Assembly (NCBI GenBank): GCA_050084515.1
Contig: CM114272.1
Location: 12,834,001-12,898,000 of the forward strand
DNA length: 64,000 nt
Direction of reading: 5' to 3'
From: Blasia pusilla
Taxonomy: Eukaryota > Marchantiophyta > Marchantiopsida > Blasiales
The notes under the pieces were generated by a model, which saw nothing but the letters and a program-made list of their open reading frames with translations, did not search any database and was not told the origin of the DNA. Shown piece by piece: positions 11,730 through 23,507 of the stretch (the first letter of the stretch is position 1; every line of letters begins with the position of its first letter). A program made the translations under genes and the position numbers.

Positions 11730-12730
11730 AACTCACGCACTCTCAAGATGGTGCGCCCTACAGTCACATCCAACATCATGGATGCCGTCTGTTGCAAGTA
11801 GACATAGTTTCCCTAATGAAACCTCCGGATAATAGGTCGATAACCATCCCCTCGAATAGTCCCATACCTCAATGTATCCCGATGTTACGCAATCGCCAAG
11901 TTCTCAAACGCCATGGGCATCACTCTCCAAAATAATTCGGCCCTCTGAGAACATGCTCGCATCCATACATCAGGGTCATCAAGGTTCAACACCTCACCAA
12001 CATCTCGATAAATGGCTGCAAGTAAATCTGGATCTCAACCATAGAAAAGCAAGAACGATGAGAAAGACTCTTAGGATGTCTGCCTGCTGAATGTGTATCC
12101 CATCGCCAACCACGGCAATGGAGGTCCCAATCTCCTAGGTGATCTCTGTGCAAGCTATACTTGCATAGTCTTCTCTTCACCGTCTGCACAATCCGCTCCG
12201 GTACTCCATCCGCTTCACGATGATCTCGCAAAGTAGTGCGGTGGTCGATCAGTGCCTGATCACACAAGGCCTGAAACTCCCCGCGGAACTCTGTATCCTG
12301 ATCTGTCAACACCTCAGATGATGTGCCATAATGACTCAGTGCTTGATCTAGGAAGGCATACGCTACTCCCTCACTCACTTTGTCAAGCAATGCAACCAAC
12401 TCTATCCACTCTGAGAAGTGCTCGACCATCACCAACACATAACGACTATGGAGTTCCGTCAAAGGCAAGGATCTTGCAAAATTCAAACTCCATCTATAAC
12501 CTAAATCCATGATCGGAAGTGGATGCAACTGTGGAGTCGGAGCATTGAACGATGCTCAGACTCAATCACACACCATATATCTGGCAACAAACTACTGAAC
12601 GTCAGTTTGCATGCCTCGCCACCAATACTGAATCTAGAGCAAGATGTAAGTCCGCTTCACTCCAAAATGACCCAGCTCCTCGTGGGCATGACGCACCAAA
12701 CCTGCTCTCTACAAAGGATGACGCACTACA
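11730..12730 (-). pseudogene. integrase domain, outer copy
   Basis: A retroviral-type DDE integrase. The HHCC zinc region is decayed (about 12550-12730). The core is readable: LVMVEHFSEWIELVALLDKV, then EVLTDQDTEF with the second catalytic Asp, then READGVPERIVQTVKR with the Glu. The first catalytic Asp (DFAGPLP in the nested copy) is Asn here (LNFARSLPL), so this copy should be inactive. This domain would join the cDNA to host DNA. The following region leads to the PHD finger. Confidence 0.88.
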
Positions 12731-12739
12731 CGCACTCTA

Positions 12740-14212
12740 CCATCCTCCCACACTCGCAACACATGTGTTGCCTCCCACCGGAACCGTCTGGCTCGCTGGA
12801 GGATCTGATCCCGCTTTCTAGCACCCACTATGCTCACGACGCTGCCAGTACGTAGGTACTCCAAGACCACTCCATCGTTTTGAATGTCTCGGCCACGTGT
12901 TATCTCCTCACGAGCCTCTGATTCTAAGGACTCTCCATTAGACCTCACCATCGAAGTCTCATAAATATGGCTCTCCATAGCCAACAAGCCCAAATAGGGT
13001 GATGCATGCCATCCTTGAACCAACTCCTCATCACTCTCACCATGCCAAGGAGCTCCAGTTGCATCTTGCTGACTCGGACATGGGTTACGGCTCAAATTAT
13101 TTACATCTTGGTTGAACGTCCTATGTCTATGCACCACCTGGAAGTCATACTCCTGCAACAAAAGAGCCCACCTCGCAAGCTTCCCTATAAGCTTGTCGGA
13201 CTTCATCAACCACTTAAGTGGCTAATGATCAGTAATGATGGTAAAAGGATTTCCGAATATATAACATCTGAAATGTGCGACAGTCCACACTGCACCCAAG
13301 CACTCACCCTCATACAAGCTATATTTTGCCTCTGCAACGTTGTTCGAGCAACTAGCATAAGCCACCACGAACTCTCTACCATCATCGGCATGTTGGGTGA
13401 GCACGGCTCCAAGCCCTAACATGCTCCAATGAGTATGCAACTGGAAAGGACCCCCCCTAATTGGTCTCCTCAATATGGGCGCGGACGTCAATCTGTCCTT
13501 GAGCATTTGAAATGCTCTCTCCTGCTCATCCCCCCAATGCCACTCTTGATCCACCTTGGTCAGCAAGGTCAGCAGCTTTGCAATCGAGCTAAAACCCTTG
13601 ACGTACCTTCAATAGAAGCTCGCCAATCCCATGAATGCACGAAGTCGACTCACATCTGTAGGGCGTGGAATGAGTGAAATAGCCTCTACCTTCGTCTGTT
13701 GCACACCAAGGCCCCCTGGGTATATCATATGACCTAGGTACTCAATCTGGTTGTAGAAGAACTTGCACTTGCTTGGATGTAGTTTCAGCCCATATAATTA
13801 CAATCGTCGAAACACCTCCTCTAGATGTCGCTCATGCTCCTCAACCGTGGCGCTAAAGACTACGATGTCATCAATATAACACCTAGCAAAATCTAGACCT
13901 GCAAAGATCCTATCCATGACCCTCTAAAACTCAATCGGGGCATTCTTTAACCCAAATGGTAAGAACCGCCACTGGTACAAGCAATCCTTCCCGTGAGGAT
14001 CGATGCCCCAAAATATCCTCTTCTGCCTGTCCTCCAATTTGATACGCAGTTGATGGTATCTGGCTTGAAGATCTAATGAACTGAAGTGCTTTGCATGCCC
14101 AATAGCATCAAAGATCTCCTCAAAAATAGGCATGGCATACCTATCGGTCTTTGTCTGCCGATTGATAGGTCGATAATCTCCACACATCCGTATATCCATC
14201 GAGTTTCCATGC
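12740..14212 (-). pseudogene. reverse transcriptase (C-terminal part) and RNase H, outer copy
   Basis: Reading on the minus strand from the nested insertion: HGNSMDIRMCGDYRPINR, then FSSLDLQARYHQLRI (motif A with the catalytic Asp), then FLPFGLKNAPIEF. This is typical Ty3/gypsy reverse transcriptase. Further on come the RNase H segments DQEWHWGDEQERAFQMLKDR and LGAVLTQHADDGREFVVAYA, and the LARWALLLQEYDFQVVHR tail. The domain begins abruptly because its first part was carried to 23979-24460 by the nested insertion. Frames shift several times. Confidence 0.9.
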
Positions 14213-14220
14213 ACATCCTT
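14213..14220. repeat. left target-site duplication of the nested element (acatcctt)
   Basis: acatcctt occurs here and at 23979-23986. Keeping one copy restores the outer reading frame across the site (AKKDV joined to HGNS), which shows where the insertion happened. The last t overlaps the first base of A1, so the true duplication is 7-8 bp, or 5-6 if B2 extends slightly further. Confidence 0.8.
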
Positions 14221-14587
14221 GTCATGACCATACGGATTATGTCTAGAGTATGGTGTGCTAGTAGAGGCCATTCCTTATGTAGGACCGTAGTGGATTGGTA
14301 GAGATGCGGTTCCATACATAGGGTTGGGGGTTACTCAGTTGGAGGTGAGTTTCCCAGTAGGGCCCGCTCTTAGGTTGGAGGATATAAGGTGGAGTGCACT
14401 CAAAAGAGTCGATTCTTTGAGTTGAGCTTGTTGTTGCGTTGGGAGTTAGCCTTGGTAGTGAGTAGAGCTCTTGGCTATGGTGTTTCCCGCAAGCTTCGAC
14501 CTGGATTCTCCCATCGTGGAGTGGGTTTGGCTCGATTGTATGTGATTGTAAACGTGTTTTATGACAGTAGGTCTTTCACGGATTTCA
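14220..14587 (+). repeat. terminal repeat A1 of the nested element
   Basis: About 368 bp, nearly identical to A2 at 23508-23875. It starts tgtcatgacc and ends ggatttca, so it has the TG...CA ends of an LTR. Differences include a small indel near 14400 (caaaagagtc against caaagaacag). Unlike in a standard LTR pair, no B segment accompanies this copy. Confidence 0.92.
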
Positions 14588-16089
14588 CTCAAAGAACTGG
14601 AGTAGATCGATGGTAGCTTCGATTGTAGATCAATAGGATCTAGTTAGGGCTGATTGTGTACTCAGCCGTGGATGTTCGGGGCTTGTTGCCTATGTTGGAG
14701 GTGTGAATCAGGTGCGTGGTTGGTTGGGAAAGAAGCGCCTTGCTGAGAGCTTTCCAACGCGCTGTAGATCGTCGGATTTCGTCAAGGGAGTTGGAAGTTA
14801 TCAAGCATTGAAGATTCTGGTTCGTGTTCGACAGTTTTCTGATGTGGAGAGCTTGGAGTGCGGAAGCTCTGTTGAAGTTCATCCAGATTGGGTGAGAGGT
14901 TCCTATTGCTACTTGTATTGTGATCTCATGTGAAGCTATCTGCTCGAGTGCGTGGAGCGTTGCGGATTTCTGCGTGCATGAAACTTGGCGGAAGCGCTGT
15001 CGGATTTGCGGTTCTAGAGGTGTATGGACAGCAAGTTTGTCTAATTTTTAGCTCGGAGTACGGAGCTCGGTTGTAGCTGAGTTTTTGTGGGGAGTTAGCT
15101 ATGGTGGTCAATTGAATTCTGATTGAAACAGATTTGATTTCGGTCACGTATTTGTGAAGTAATTTTTGATCGAAATTTTGCGGACTAGCTCAAGGTCTGG
15201 CTATGGTGGACAGCGGATCGGAGGGGCTGGTTGGTTGGTGACTCGTTCATTGTTGGAGACGCCTATCCCATTGGGGGCGCCCTGGTTGGACCTCTCTCCA
15301 TAGCGAAGCATGGCGGCGTGGCGGCGTGTGCTTAACGGGCGATAGGGGGGCATGTCTCGAGCATTTCGAGGCTTCGAGGCAACTCGTGGTAGCTCGGGGC
15401 GAGTGGGCGTGAGAGGCGGAGTAAGGAGCAAGCAAGCAAGCTTGCTTGCTTGGGCGTGAGGCAATTTTTGCAGGATTTGGGATTTGAGTTTTGCATAACT
15501 GGTCACCCATCTTTGGGCTATTCTCGCTGGAGGACGCTTAAGCTCTGCTGAGTTCTTAACTATGCGGTGTCATGTTGTTGTAGCTCATTTGGTCTTTGTT
15601 CGGAGATGTGTTAGGCGCTTTATGCATCTCAGGTTTTTGGTTGATGTACCTCTAGCGCATAGTACGGTGTAGCCTCTCCATGCAGTGATATTTTCAGGTC
15701 TTTGCGAGTTCGACTAGTACGTCATCAACCCGGCGGAGTAGCTATTGCGTTAGAATTGTGTGGTGGGTTTTGTGGATTCGAGGGGCACCACGTTTGGTGG
15801 ATTGTGTTACCTTGATTTCCATTTGCGGTTGGGGTTGTCGTTGGACTTCTGTGTCCGGATCCCCTCCATCGTGCTTCTTGCTTGCGCGCCCATTGTTAGG
15901 GTTGCGTTGATTTCGAGTAGTGTTACTCTGTGTGCTACCGATAGTGAGGTGGAGTGATGACGATGAGACCGTGGGAGGCTTCTTGTAGTGATGAGAGGTT
16001 AGATTGCCTACACTCATAGCTAGTAGAGCTACAATAGTAGAGCGACATCGGCGTCACTTGGGTAATTTGGTGGTGGTGCGGCATCGGCA
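14588..16089 (+). other. leader region of the nested element
   Basis: About 1.5 kb between A1 and gag with no coding signal. It holds a 24-bp perfect palindrome made of caag/cttg units at 15429-15452. No classical primer-binding site (TGG complementary to a tRNA 3' end within a few bases of the repeat) is visible. The region probably carries the packaging and priming signals of the RNA. Confidence 0.5.
15429..15452. repeat. 24-bp perfect palindrome of caag/cttg units
   Basis: Three caag units are followed directly by three cttg units, giving a dyad with no loop centred at 15440/15441. It lies in the leader of the nested retrotransposon, where it could form a stem in the RNA. It may also be simple slippage. 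Confidence 0.85.
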
Positions 16090-16199
16090 TTGGTCATCAC
16101 GGAGTCGGGTGGTCTGGTTGGGGACCGTGGTGCGGACGTGGTGGTTTCACACGGAGTGGATTTAGGTATCGGCTACCTTTTCCACTTCCGACGGTTGAT

Positions 16200-17641
16200 G
16201 AAGAGGAGGGCGAGGTGTTCCAAACACCGAGTCTTCTACGTTGTTATCGAGTGTTGCAACTCCATTGATTTGGGACATGGACGGTGGATATGGGGCCATG
16301 AAGGGCCCTGACGATACTCGGGTGCAAAGTGGTACCATTGAGTTGGAGGACTTCATGCAGGAGTTTGATACGTGGTGTGATATGCAGATGTTTGAACGCA
16401 CGTTGTTTACACCCTTCTTGGCTTGGAAGGGTTGTTTCAAAGACTTGGAAGGACCACCCATGGATGATTACCATGAGTTTAGGAAGGACCATGTTCTTTG
16501 AGATTGAGGCATGGAGACAATATTGGTCTCCAGGCTATGTGTCTATCACCCATGGTGGTATTGGTAGTAGTGCTCCTACTATGCCCCGGCCCGCCCGGCC
16601 GTTGAGTGGTAGTGCAGTACGAGCCGGAGTGGGGGTACCGGTGGAGGTACTAGTGGGGGTACTAGTGGAGGTACTAGTGCCCCACCATCGTTTAGCCGGT
16701 TGCGAGTTCTTCAAGAGGTTGAAGAAGAACTATCAAGGAGTGAAGACGGAGAAGTTGAGGAATCTTCAGGACTTTGAGCGAAAGCGTGGTGAGAGTCTTC
16801 GTGAGGCATACACGCGTATCGACGCTTGATTTCGATTACCCAGGGTGTGGCGAGGATCAGCGATCGATTTTGGTATGGGATCTTGGACAGAGATTTGCCG
16901 TAGGGTACGTGATGCTACTCTTATGAGTGATGATTCACCCACATTGACCCATGTGTTTGCTCTATCCGAGAAGATTGAGCTTAACATGGTGAAGGAGAGA
17001 GTGGTGACATCCGCATTCGAGTAGGGGATACAACTACTACTTCTCGGGTTCAGCCGCCCACCTCACAATCTCGTAGTAGTGGTGGTGGTAGTAGTAGTGG
17101 GAGTCGTGGGGGGTACACGCGACCTCAGTCAAGTCCTATAGGGACATTTGTACAGAGACCATTGCCTTCATTTGCTGCCCCGGAAGGGCGATCATGTTGG
17201 ACATGTGGAGGTGATCATGTTAGGAAGTTTTGTCCCCAAGAGGATGGGAGACGGACTTTGGAGGATGGGCCTCGATCGGCCCCAACTCAGTGTGATCATT
17301 GCGGGAGACTAGGTCATCCTCGAGAGCGTTGCTTTGATCTCCATCCCGAGTTGAGATCAGGCCGTGGCCGTGGTGGAGTAGCTCCGAGAGGCCGAGGTGG
17401 TAGAGGTGGTAGGGGTGGTAGAGGTGGACCGGTGGTTGGAGAGCCTACGGTGGCTACCCCTACCACTACGACAGTCGACTATGGCGCCGAGATTGAGCGA
17501 TTGGAGCGAAGTTGGCTACTATGGTTGGTATCCAAAGATAGATCGGGTTCGGGAGCAGGGGCTTCCATCTCTTATGGAGGGGATGATCTCTCTTATATGG
17601 CGAGTGCAAAGACAAAGGTTGAGGCATCGGTGCGATTCTGA
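16200..17641 (+). pseudogene. gag with two CCHC zinc knuckles, nested copy
   Basis: Gag forms the virus-like particle and binds the RNA. The front part is in changing frames: FMQEFDTWCDMQMF, then FFKRLKKNYQGVKTEKLRNL and ESLREAYTRI, a helical gag core also seen in the outer copy. A GGTSG repeat encoded by 12-bp units lies near 16640-16680. The C-terminal part (from 17162) has CWTCGGDHVRKFC and CDHCGRLGHPRERC, a variant and a canonical CCHC knuckle, followed by an RGG-rich tail (17350-17430). Several frameshifts and stops separate the pieces, so no intact Gag is made. Confidence 0.85.
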
Positions 17642-18049
17642 GAGGAGCCACTCGGCGTCGAGCCACGTGGTGCTCTTTGGAGTTGGACCCTGAGAGGGGT
17701 GAGGCGGGAGGCGGCTAGGCTTCCCAGTCATTCTTGTTGTCTAAGGTGCTTAGGACTCCATCCATGGTTCCTCACGCACCTATTGAGCCGACAGTGGGGA
17801 TCGAGGCATCTACATCGCGTGTAGTAGACACGGATGCAACATCCAATGCAAAGATGTGCGGATGGCAACTTCCGGTGTTGGGATCCCCATTGTTTTCGCC
17901 ACGGAGTGATGGATTTAGGAGTTGACTTAGCTCTCTGTATTTGATTAGCATCCACGTTGTGTGAACGTGGGGGTGTTCTTGCTACACGTGTTGAGGTGGA
18001 TGAGGGTGTTGCGGTGGAGCAACCCTCTATGTCGAGTAGCATTGAGTAC

Positions 18050-18560
18050 CAGTGCTACTTGGCGAAGCGGCGGCGAAGATGGATGCATTACCGGCCCGGC
18101 CAGCCATTGATCGTGAGAGGCTCACACACTGGTGTATGTATGTTGGACAACCAGAGTGGGATCTTCCGATTGGTGAGTCCTACAAGACAGTGTATAGACC
18201 GGATAGAGTCTTGTTAGACTCGGTGCCCAACCTTTGATGTTGGGAAAGGCGGCATGTATTGGTTTGGGTATTCGGAGGTCGAGCTTGAGCCTTGCCCATT
18301 CGATTCAAACATCACTTGGAGGAGCCAATGATAGGTCTCAATTCATGACACGGGAAAAGTTTTTATCGGTTGAGACCAGATCATGCGACCGATAGCTCCC
18401 GGTTGGGAGTATCTGCGGTAGTCACATCGGCCGAAAGTCGTATGATGTACTAGTTGGAGGAGCGATTGTACCCGATGGGTTTTCAGATGGATTATTGGGT
18501 CGAGACAGCGTCTTCTGAGACCTGGTTGGCAGTCCGGGATGGACGTATGAGCCAAGTTCT
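18050..18560 (+). pseudogene. retropepsin-like protease region, nested copy
   Basis: The aspartic protease cleaves the polyprotein. The active-site segment reads RVLLDS and is then frameshifted exactly where the outer copy has LLDSGAQPLMLGK. Upstream, DALPARPAIDRERL matches EMPARPAIERG in the outer copy. Downstream, fragments of the flap and the DYW region are visible only across frame changes. The outer copy (25978-26690) and the third copy (46368-46799) show the domain much better. Confidence 0.7.
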
Positions 18561-18910
18561 GTGAGATTTATTTCGGGGCTCGACCAGGAGGGTCTTCCCC
18601 AACAGGTGTTAGCATCTGTGGCTGGTTTTAGTGGAGAAGTCACTTGGCCAGGAGACTTTTTGGAGGGTAATGTTTCGCTATGGATTCTCTGCGCATGAGG
18701 AGGTAGAGGAGGTCCCTATTTTTGCAGCGGTGGCATCCTCATCGTTGGATGTGCCACTTTGGAGTTCAGGCGGTGCACTACGGCGGGAGGCGATCGCTAG
18801 TGCAGGAGGCTTGGTGTGAGGTCGTTATACCTCACGAGGAAGAGGAGGCCCACGGCGGACTCCTACTTCTGGTCGATTAGGTTATCCCCTTTGGATACTA
18901 CACCCATTGT

Positions 18911-19890
18911 ATGGCAAAGTATCCGCCGGAGGGCATTTGTGTGTTAGATCTCTTTGGTGGGATTAGCACTGGTTTGGCGGCGATGTTGCGAGGCCAATAT
19001 TCTGTCTTGCGGAGATACGTGTATGTGGAGCGAGTTGAGACGGCCCAAAGAGTCTCATCCCGACATATTGGTCGATTGATGCGGAGATATCTGAGTTGTT
19101 GCCGCCATCGCTATTCGTGGGTACCGGCGTGCTTTACCATCACACATTGCATTGTTGGGGCGCAGGACCTTGAGAGGGTTGGTCCTGTGGATTTGGTGAT
19201 TCTTTGGATGGCCATGTCAAGGTCATACACGTCTTTGGTCGTGGTGAGGGATTACATGACCCTAAGTCTGATTGTTTTGGGAGATGTTACGGGTGTTACG
19301 ACATCTTGAGTTCATCGAGCACGTGCTCTAGCTTACATTCGGAGAATGTTCCATTGTTGGGTGACACTCGGACCGGATGATGGCGAGTGTTCATGAGGTG
19401 CGGTCTTGGATTGGACCAGCGGTGTTGTTGGATGCGGCGTGAGTTGGCTCGCGTGCACATCGCCCACGCTTGTGGTGGACAAACTTGTTGCCTAGGAGGT
19501 TCTCGTCAAGCATATGATGCGGTGCGGCGGGATCCTCGCTTACAAAGTGGATAGTATCTTGAATCTTTGGCGACTTTCTCAAGTGGTGAGGGTTATTGAT
19601 CGGTCACCCATGGCGGTGTGAACCGTGTGGGCCAGCCTAGGATGGCACTACCCACATTTGTGAGTTTTCGCGTCACATGCCTACGGGGAAGGTGGTCCCG
19701 GGCTTGTATGGGATTCTCATGCGGCGAGTTGGTGGAGCCTAACGCTGATGAGAGAGAGCGTGCGATGGGATTTGCATCTTGGTGTGACAGCGGTTGCTTC
19801 TATTTTACGAGGCTTCACGACGTCATGTGTTGGGTCAGGCCATGGACCTGAATTGTTTGACTTGGATTTTGAGTCTTGGTATGGCGAGCA
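18911..19890 (+). pseudogene. C5-cytosine DNA methyltransferase domain, nested copy
   Basis: C5-methyltransferases move a methyl group from S-adenosylmethionine to cytosine in DNA. Motif I, the cofactor site, is GICVLDLFGGISTGL (from 18932). Motif IV keeps the catalytic Pro-Cys-Gln as GWPCQG (19212-19220), one frame off from the preceding VDLVI. Motif VI is ENVPLLGD (19342 onward). A motif VIII-like stretch is GSRAHRPRLWWTNL (from 19447). Motif IX/X is seen as RERAMGF (about 19750) and HVLGQAMDLNCLTWILS (about 19815-19875). The order I-IV-VI-VIII-X is that of a complete, unpermuted domain. It sits between protease and RT, as in the outer copy. Frameshifts make this copy inactive. Family assignment (Dnmt1, Dnmt3 or other) needs a tree. 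Confidence 0.88.
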
Positions 19891-20120
19891 TCGTCGACTT
19901 CGGACTATGTCGTGGGTCTTCCACCCCTTGTAATGAGCTCGATGGCTACCGGGGACGGTAGAGGCATCGGTGAAGCGAGGAGAGTAGTATTTTGCATCCT
20001 TGGAGTAGATGGGATGTGGGCATGTGGAGTTGGTTGCTCATCTTTGGTGGAGGAGTTATTTGCTCGAGATGATGGTGTAGCTAAGGGTGTACCATCTTGT
20101 GAGGGGGTTATGAGCGACCA

Positions 20121-21620
20121 ATGGCATCGTCCTCTCCCTCTAGTGTGCCAATGGAGGAGACTTGGGAGCCATTACTTGGGCCCAAGCTTACGGGAGGTGA
20201 GAAACGACGCTTGACACAGTTCCTACGTGCTTATAGGAGTTTTTTTGCCTTTAGCATGAAGGAGTTGGGTTCTCTGGTTGGACCCGGTATACGGATTGAT
20301 TTGGCTAGTGATACGCCAATCTTCCGTCGTCCCTACCGATATAGTGATATGGAGAGGGACTTGATTCAGAGTAGGACGTTGGACCTTTTGGAGGCTGGAT
20401 TAGTGGAGTTGTCGCATGGAGAGTATGCATCACCACCATTGTCATGCTGCTAAAAGGATATGCATGGCAACTACACGGATAGGCGGATGTGTGGAGATTA
20501 CCGTCCTATCAATCGGCAAACCAAGGCCGATAGGTATGCCATGCCTACACCTGAGGAGATCTTTGATGTGGTGGGAGAGGCAAAGATTTTCAGTACTTTG
20601 GATCTTCGGGCAGGATACCATCAATTGCCGATTCGGGAGAGTGACAAGGCCAAGACAGCATTTTGGGTTGTCAACTCTCATGGCAAGGATTTTTGTACAG
20701 TGGAAATTCTTACCCTTTGGGTTGAAGAATGCACTGCCGAGTTTCAAAGAGTGATGGGCGGGATCCTAGCAGGGTTGGATTTTGTTCGGTGTTACATTGA
20801 TGATATCTTGGTGTTCAAAGATAACATGGTGGAGGAGCATCGATACATTTGCAGATGGTGTTTGAGCGGTTGAAAGATCATGGTCTACGTTTGCATCTAG
20901 GAAAGTGTAAGTTCTTCCATGAGGATGTTGAGTACTTGGGTCATGTGATCTATCCGGTGTGGTTTGGGAGTTCAGCAAGCAAAGGTGGAGGCTATTGCAC
21001 TTATTCCGCGTCCGGTAGATGTGAGTAGAGTTCAAGCATTCATGGGATTGGCGAACTACTATCGGAGGTATGTGAAGGGATTTAGTGCTATGGCAAAGCC
21101 TTTGAACCAATTGCTGAAATCAGATCAAGAGTGGCACTGGGGAGATGATCGGGAGAGAGCTTTTGTGGAGCTTAAGGCCCAGTTGGTGGCGGCGCCTATC
21201 TTGAGGAGACCTATCAGAGGGCGCCCATTCGATTACACATTGATTGGAGTATGTTGGGACTTGGAGCGGTGTTGACACAACATGATGATGAGCACATGGA
21301 GTTTGTGGTGGCCTATGCAAGTCGTTCGAATAATGCAAATGGAGTCGCGGCTATAGTTCATATGAGGGAGAGTGCTTGGCAAGAGTGTGGGTGGGCACAC
21401 TTTAGGTGTTACTTGTTTGGCACCCGTTTACCCTTATTATAGATCACCAACCACTCAAGTGGTTAATGGAGTCGGACAAGCTTACGGGGAAGCTTGCACG
21501 GTGGGCTCTTATCTTACAGAGTATGACTTCCGGGTGGTACATAGACTGGAGTTGCCAACCTTGATCTTTGATGGGTTGAGTAGGAACCCATGTACTAGCC
21601 AAGAGGATACAACAGGGGCT
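20121..21620 (+). pseudogene. reverse transcriptase and RNase H, nested copy
   Basis: The RT begins with the typical gypsy approach segment (KELGSLVGPGIRIDL, LLEAGLVELSHGEYAS), then RMCGDYRPINRQTKADRYAM, FSTLDLRAGYHQLPI (motif A) and CYIDDILVF (the YxDD motif C, near 20790-20815). RNase H follows with DQEWHWGDDRERAFVELKAQ, LGAVLTQHDDEHMEFVVAYA and LGRW-type tail residues. It would make cDNA from the element RNA. Several frameshifts, for example at 20450 and 20880, break the frame. Confidence 0.92.
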
Positions 21621-21994
21621 AGATGGCATGGCGAGGTTGATGAGGAGATGGTGCCAGGTTGGCATGCATCCGCCTTTTTATGTTGGTTAGGGGTGGACTC
21701 TAGTATGGAGGACCACGTGATATCTTACTCTAGTCAGAGGGTAGATGGCCAGCCTTCAGATCCTAAGGTTGGAGATGGTGGTACGGATCAGCGTGATATT
21801 CATGATGATGCGTTGGTGTTGGAGTTCCTACGGACCAGTAGGGTGCCAGGCATAGTGAGTGCCAAGGAGCGAGACCGTGTTCTTCAACGTGCTTTGAGAG
21901 GTATCGATTGGAGGGAACACATATTCTCCGCGTGTGGGAGGATGGTAGAGTACAGTAGTGCCACATTTGGCTCAGAGAAAGCATTGACATTGTG

Positions 21995-23094
21995 CGACAT
22001 GCCCATGAGGAGTTGGGACATTTTGGGGTAAAGCGTCGTATAGCTTACTCCTTGGCGATATTGGTGGTGTGGCATGCATACTCAGGTGCAGCAGTTGGTG
22101 TCACGTTGTATGGTTTGTGACCGGGTGAGGGCATCATTTAATGCCCCTACACCACAATTACACCCCTTGCCTATTATGGGGTTGGGTTACCGTTGGAGTG
22201 TGGACTTTGCGGGACCGTTACCGTTGACTGTACGACATCATCGATATGTGTTGGTGATGGTGGAGCACTTCTCCAAGTGGATTGAGTTGGTGGCATTATC
22301 GGACAAGGCAAGTGAGGGAACGGCGTATGCGTTTCTGGATAGAGTGCTTAGTCATTTTGGTGCACCAGCTGAAGTGCTGACCGACCAGGGTACAGAGTTT
22401 CAGGGTGAGTTTCAGGTCTTGTGTGACAAGGCGTTGATTGATCATCGGACCACGTCTCGAGATCATCCAGAGGCGGATGGTTTGGCTGAGCGTGTGGTTC
22501 AGACGGTGAAGAGGGCATTGCGCAAGTATGGCCTACAGAAGGGGCATCTTGGAGACTGGGATATTCAATTGCCATGGTTAGCCATGGGGTATAGGTTCAG
22601 TCGCCAAGCATCCTTGGCTTCCTTCTCACCTTATTTTCTGTTATACGGCCGAGATCCAGACTTGCCAACAAAGAATTGTCGGGAGTCTAGTGAGGTGGTG
22701 AACCTTGATGACCCAGAGATGTGGATGAGGGTGTGTTCTCAGCGAGCGGAGCTCTTTCGGAGAGTTATGCCAACAACCTTTGAGAATCTTGCCATTGCTC
22801 AACACAGGGATACGTTGCGGTATGCAACCATTCGAGGTGGAGGTTATCGACCATCGATTCGTAGGTTCCATGTGGGGGACTATGTCTATTTGCAGCAGAT
22901 TGCCCCGACAACGTTGGATGTGACGGCAGCCGCACTATTTTCGAGTGCGAGGTGTTAGCTTCGGAGTTCTCATGTTGGAGGGTCGTGATGGAGTTGTTTG
23001 GAAGGACCATGTGCGTAATTGTGCGCCATGTCATCTTCCAAATGTGGATGGTCTTATTGACCCAAGCTTAGCCATGATACGTGCTAGCTTGAGG
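21995..23094 (+). pseudogene. DDE integrase with C-terminal extension, nested copy
   Basis: The zinc-binding N-terminus is HEELGHFGVKR and MHTQVQQLVSRCMVCDRV (HHCC). The core has DFAGPLPL, EVLTDQGTEFQGEF and HPEADGLAERVVQTVKRAL, the three acidic residues of the DDE triad. A 294-residue open frame (22074-22958) is uninterrupted. The C-terminal part (FHVGDYVYLQQIAP) resembles the usual integrase C-terminal barrel. No tyrosine recombinase is present, although the split repeats resemble those of tyrosine-recombinase elements. The protein runs on into the PHD finger. Confidence 0.93.
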
Positions 23095-23233
23095 TGCATG
23101 TTGTGTGGGTCACCGTAACGCAGCCCGTATGTTGGTGTGTGATCGGTGTTCTAAGGGTTGGCACATGATGTGTTTGACTCCACGTTTGGATGTCGTTAAA
23201 TTTGGAAGGTGGGTTTGTCCTCGATGTACTTAG
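23095..23233 (+). pseudogene. PHD finger at the C-terminus of pol, nested copy
   Basis: The segment CMLCGS, a one-base frame change, then MLVCDRCSKGWHMMCLTPRL and GRWVCPRCT with stop TAG at 23231-23233. All eight zinc ligands of a C4HC3 PHD finger are present with standard spacing, including GWHxxC and WxCPxC. Being the last domain of pol, directly after the integrase, it takes the place held by a chromodomain in chromoviruses. By analogy it may tether the integration complex to modified histone H3. The same domain at the same place in the outer copy argues against chance. Confidence 0.9.
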
Positions 23234-23391
23234 GAGAGGTAGATAACTTGATCTTTGCATGATATGGATTACGGATGTGCGACTAACGATGGGGCAACCT
23301 AGCACCCGGCCTTCGATTCGGGCACCCAAGAAGGTGTATAGCATGTAGTAGATGTATAGGGCTACCTGGGGAGTTAGAGGACCTAAACCTT

Positions 23392-23404
23392 GATTAGGGG
23401 GCGA
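23392..23404 (+). promoter_or_regulatory. candidate polypurine tract of the nested element
   Basis: gattagggggcga lies directly before B1. The outer element has tagggagcga in the matching place. Plus-strand priming here would make B1 the first part of the 3' LTR. Confidence 0.55.
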
Positions 23405-23507
23405 GTTGTGGTACACTTGTGTTTGTGGATACTCGTCTATGTTATGTATGTATGTGAGTATGGTATGTCGGCGATGTATGTTGTATGACGATGTGGATTC
23501 ACGATTG
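23405..23507 (+). repeat. internal repeat B1 of the nested element
   Basis: 103 bp, nearly identical to B2 at 23876-23978: both contain gttgtggtacacttgtgttt, gtatgtatgtgagtatggta and gtatgttgtatgacgatgtg. Its last bases (acgattg) differ from the end of B2 (gcacg). It lies between the polypurine tract and A2. Confidence 0.93.

Noticed and set aside
14588-16089. Host gene in the leader of the nested element
   Set aside because: Open frames here (for example 14703-14933, 15201-15506) are short, overlap on both strands and show no domain.
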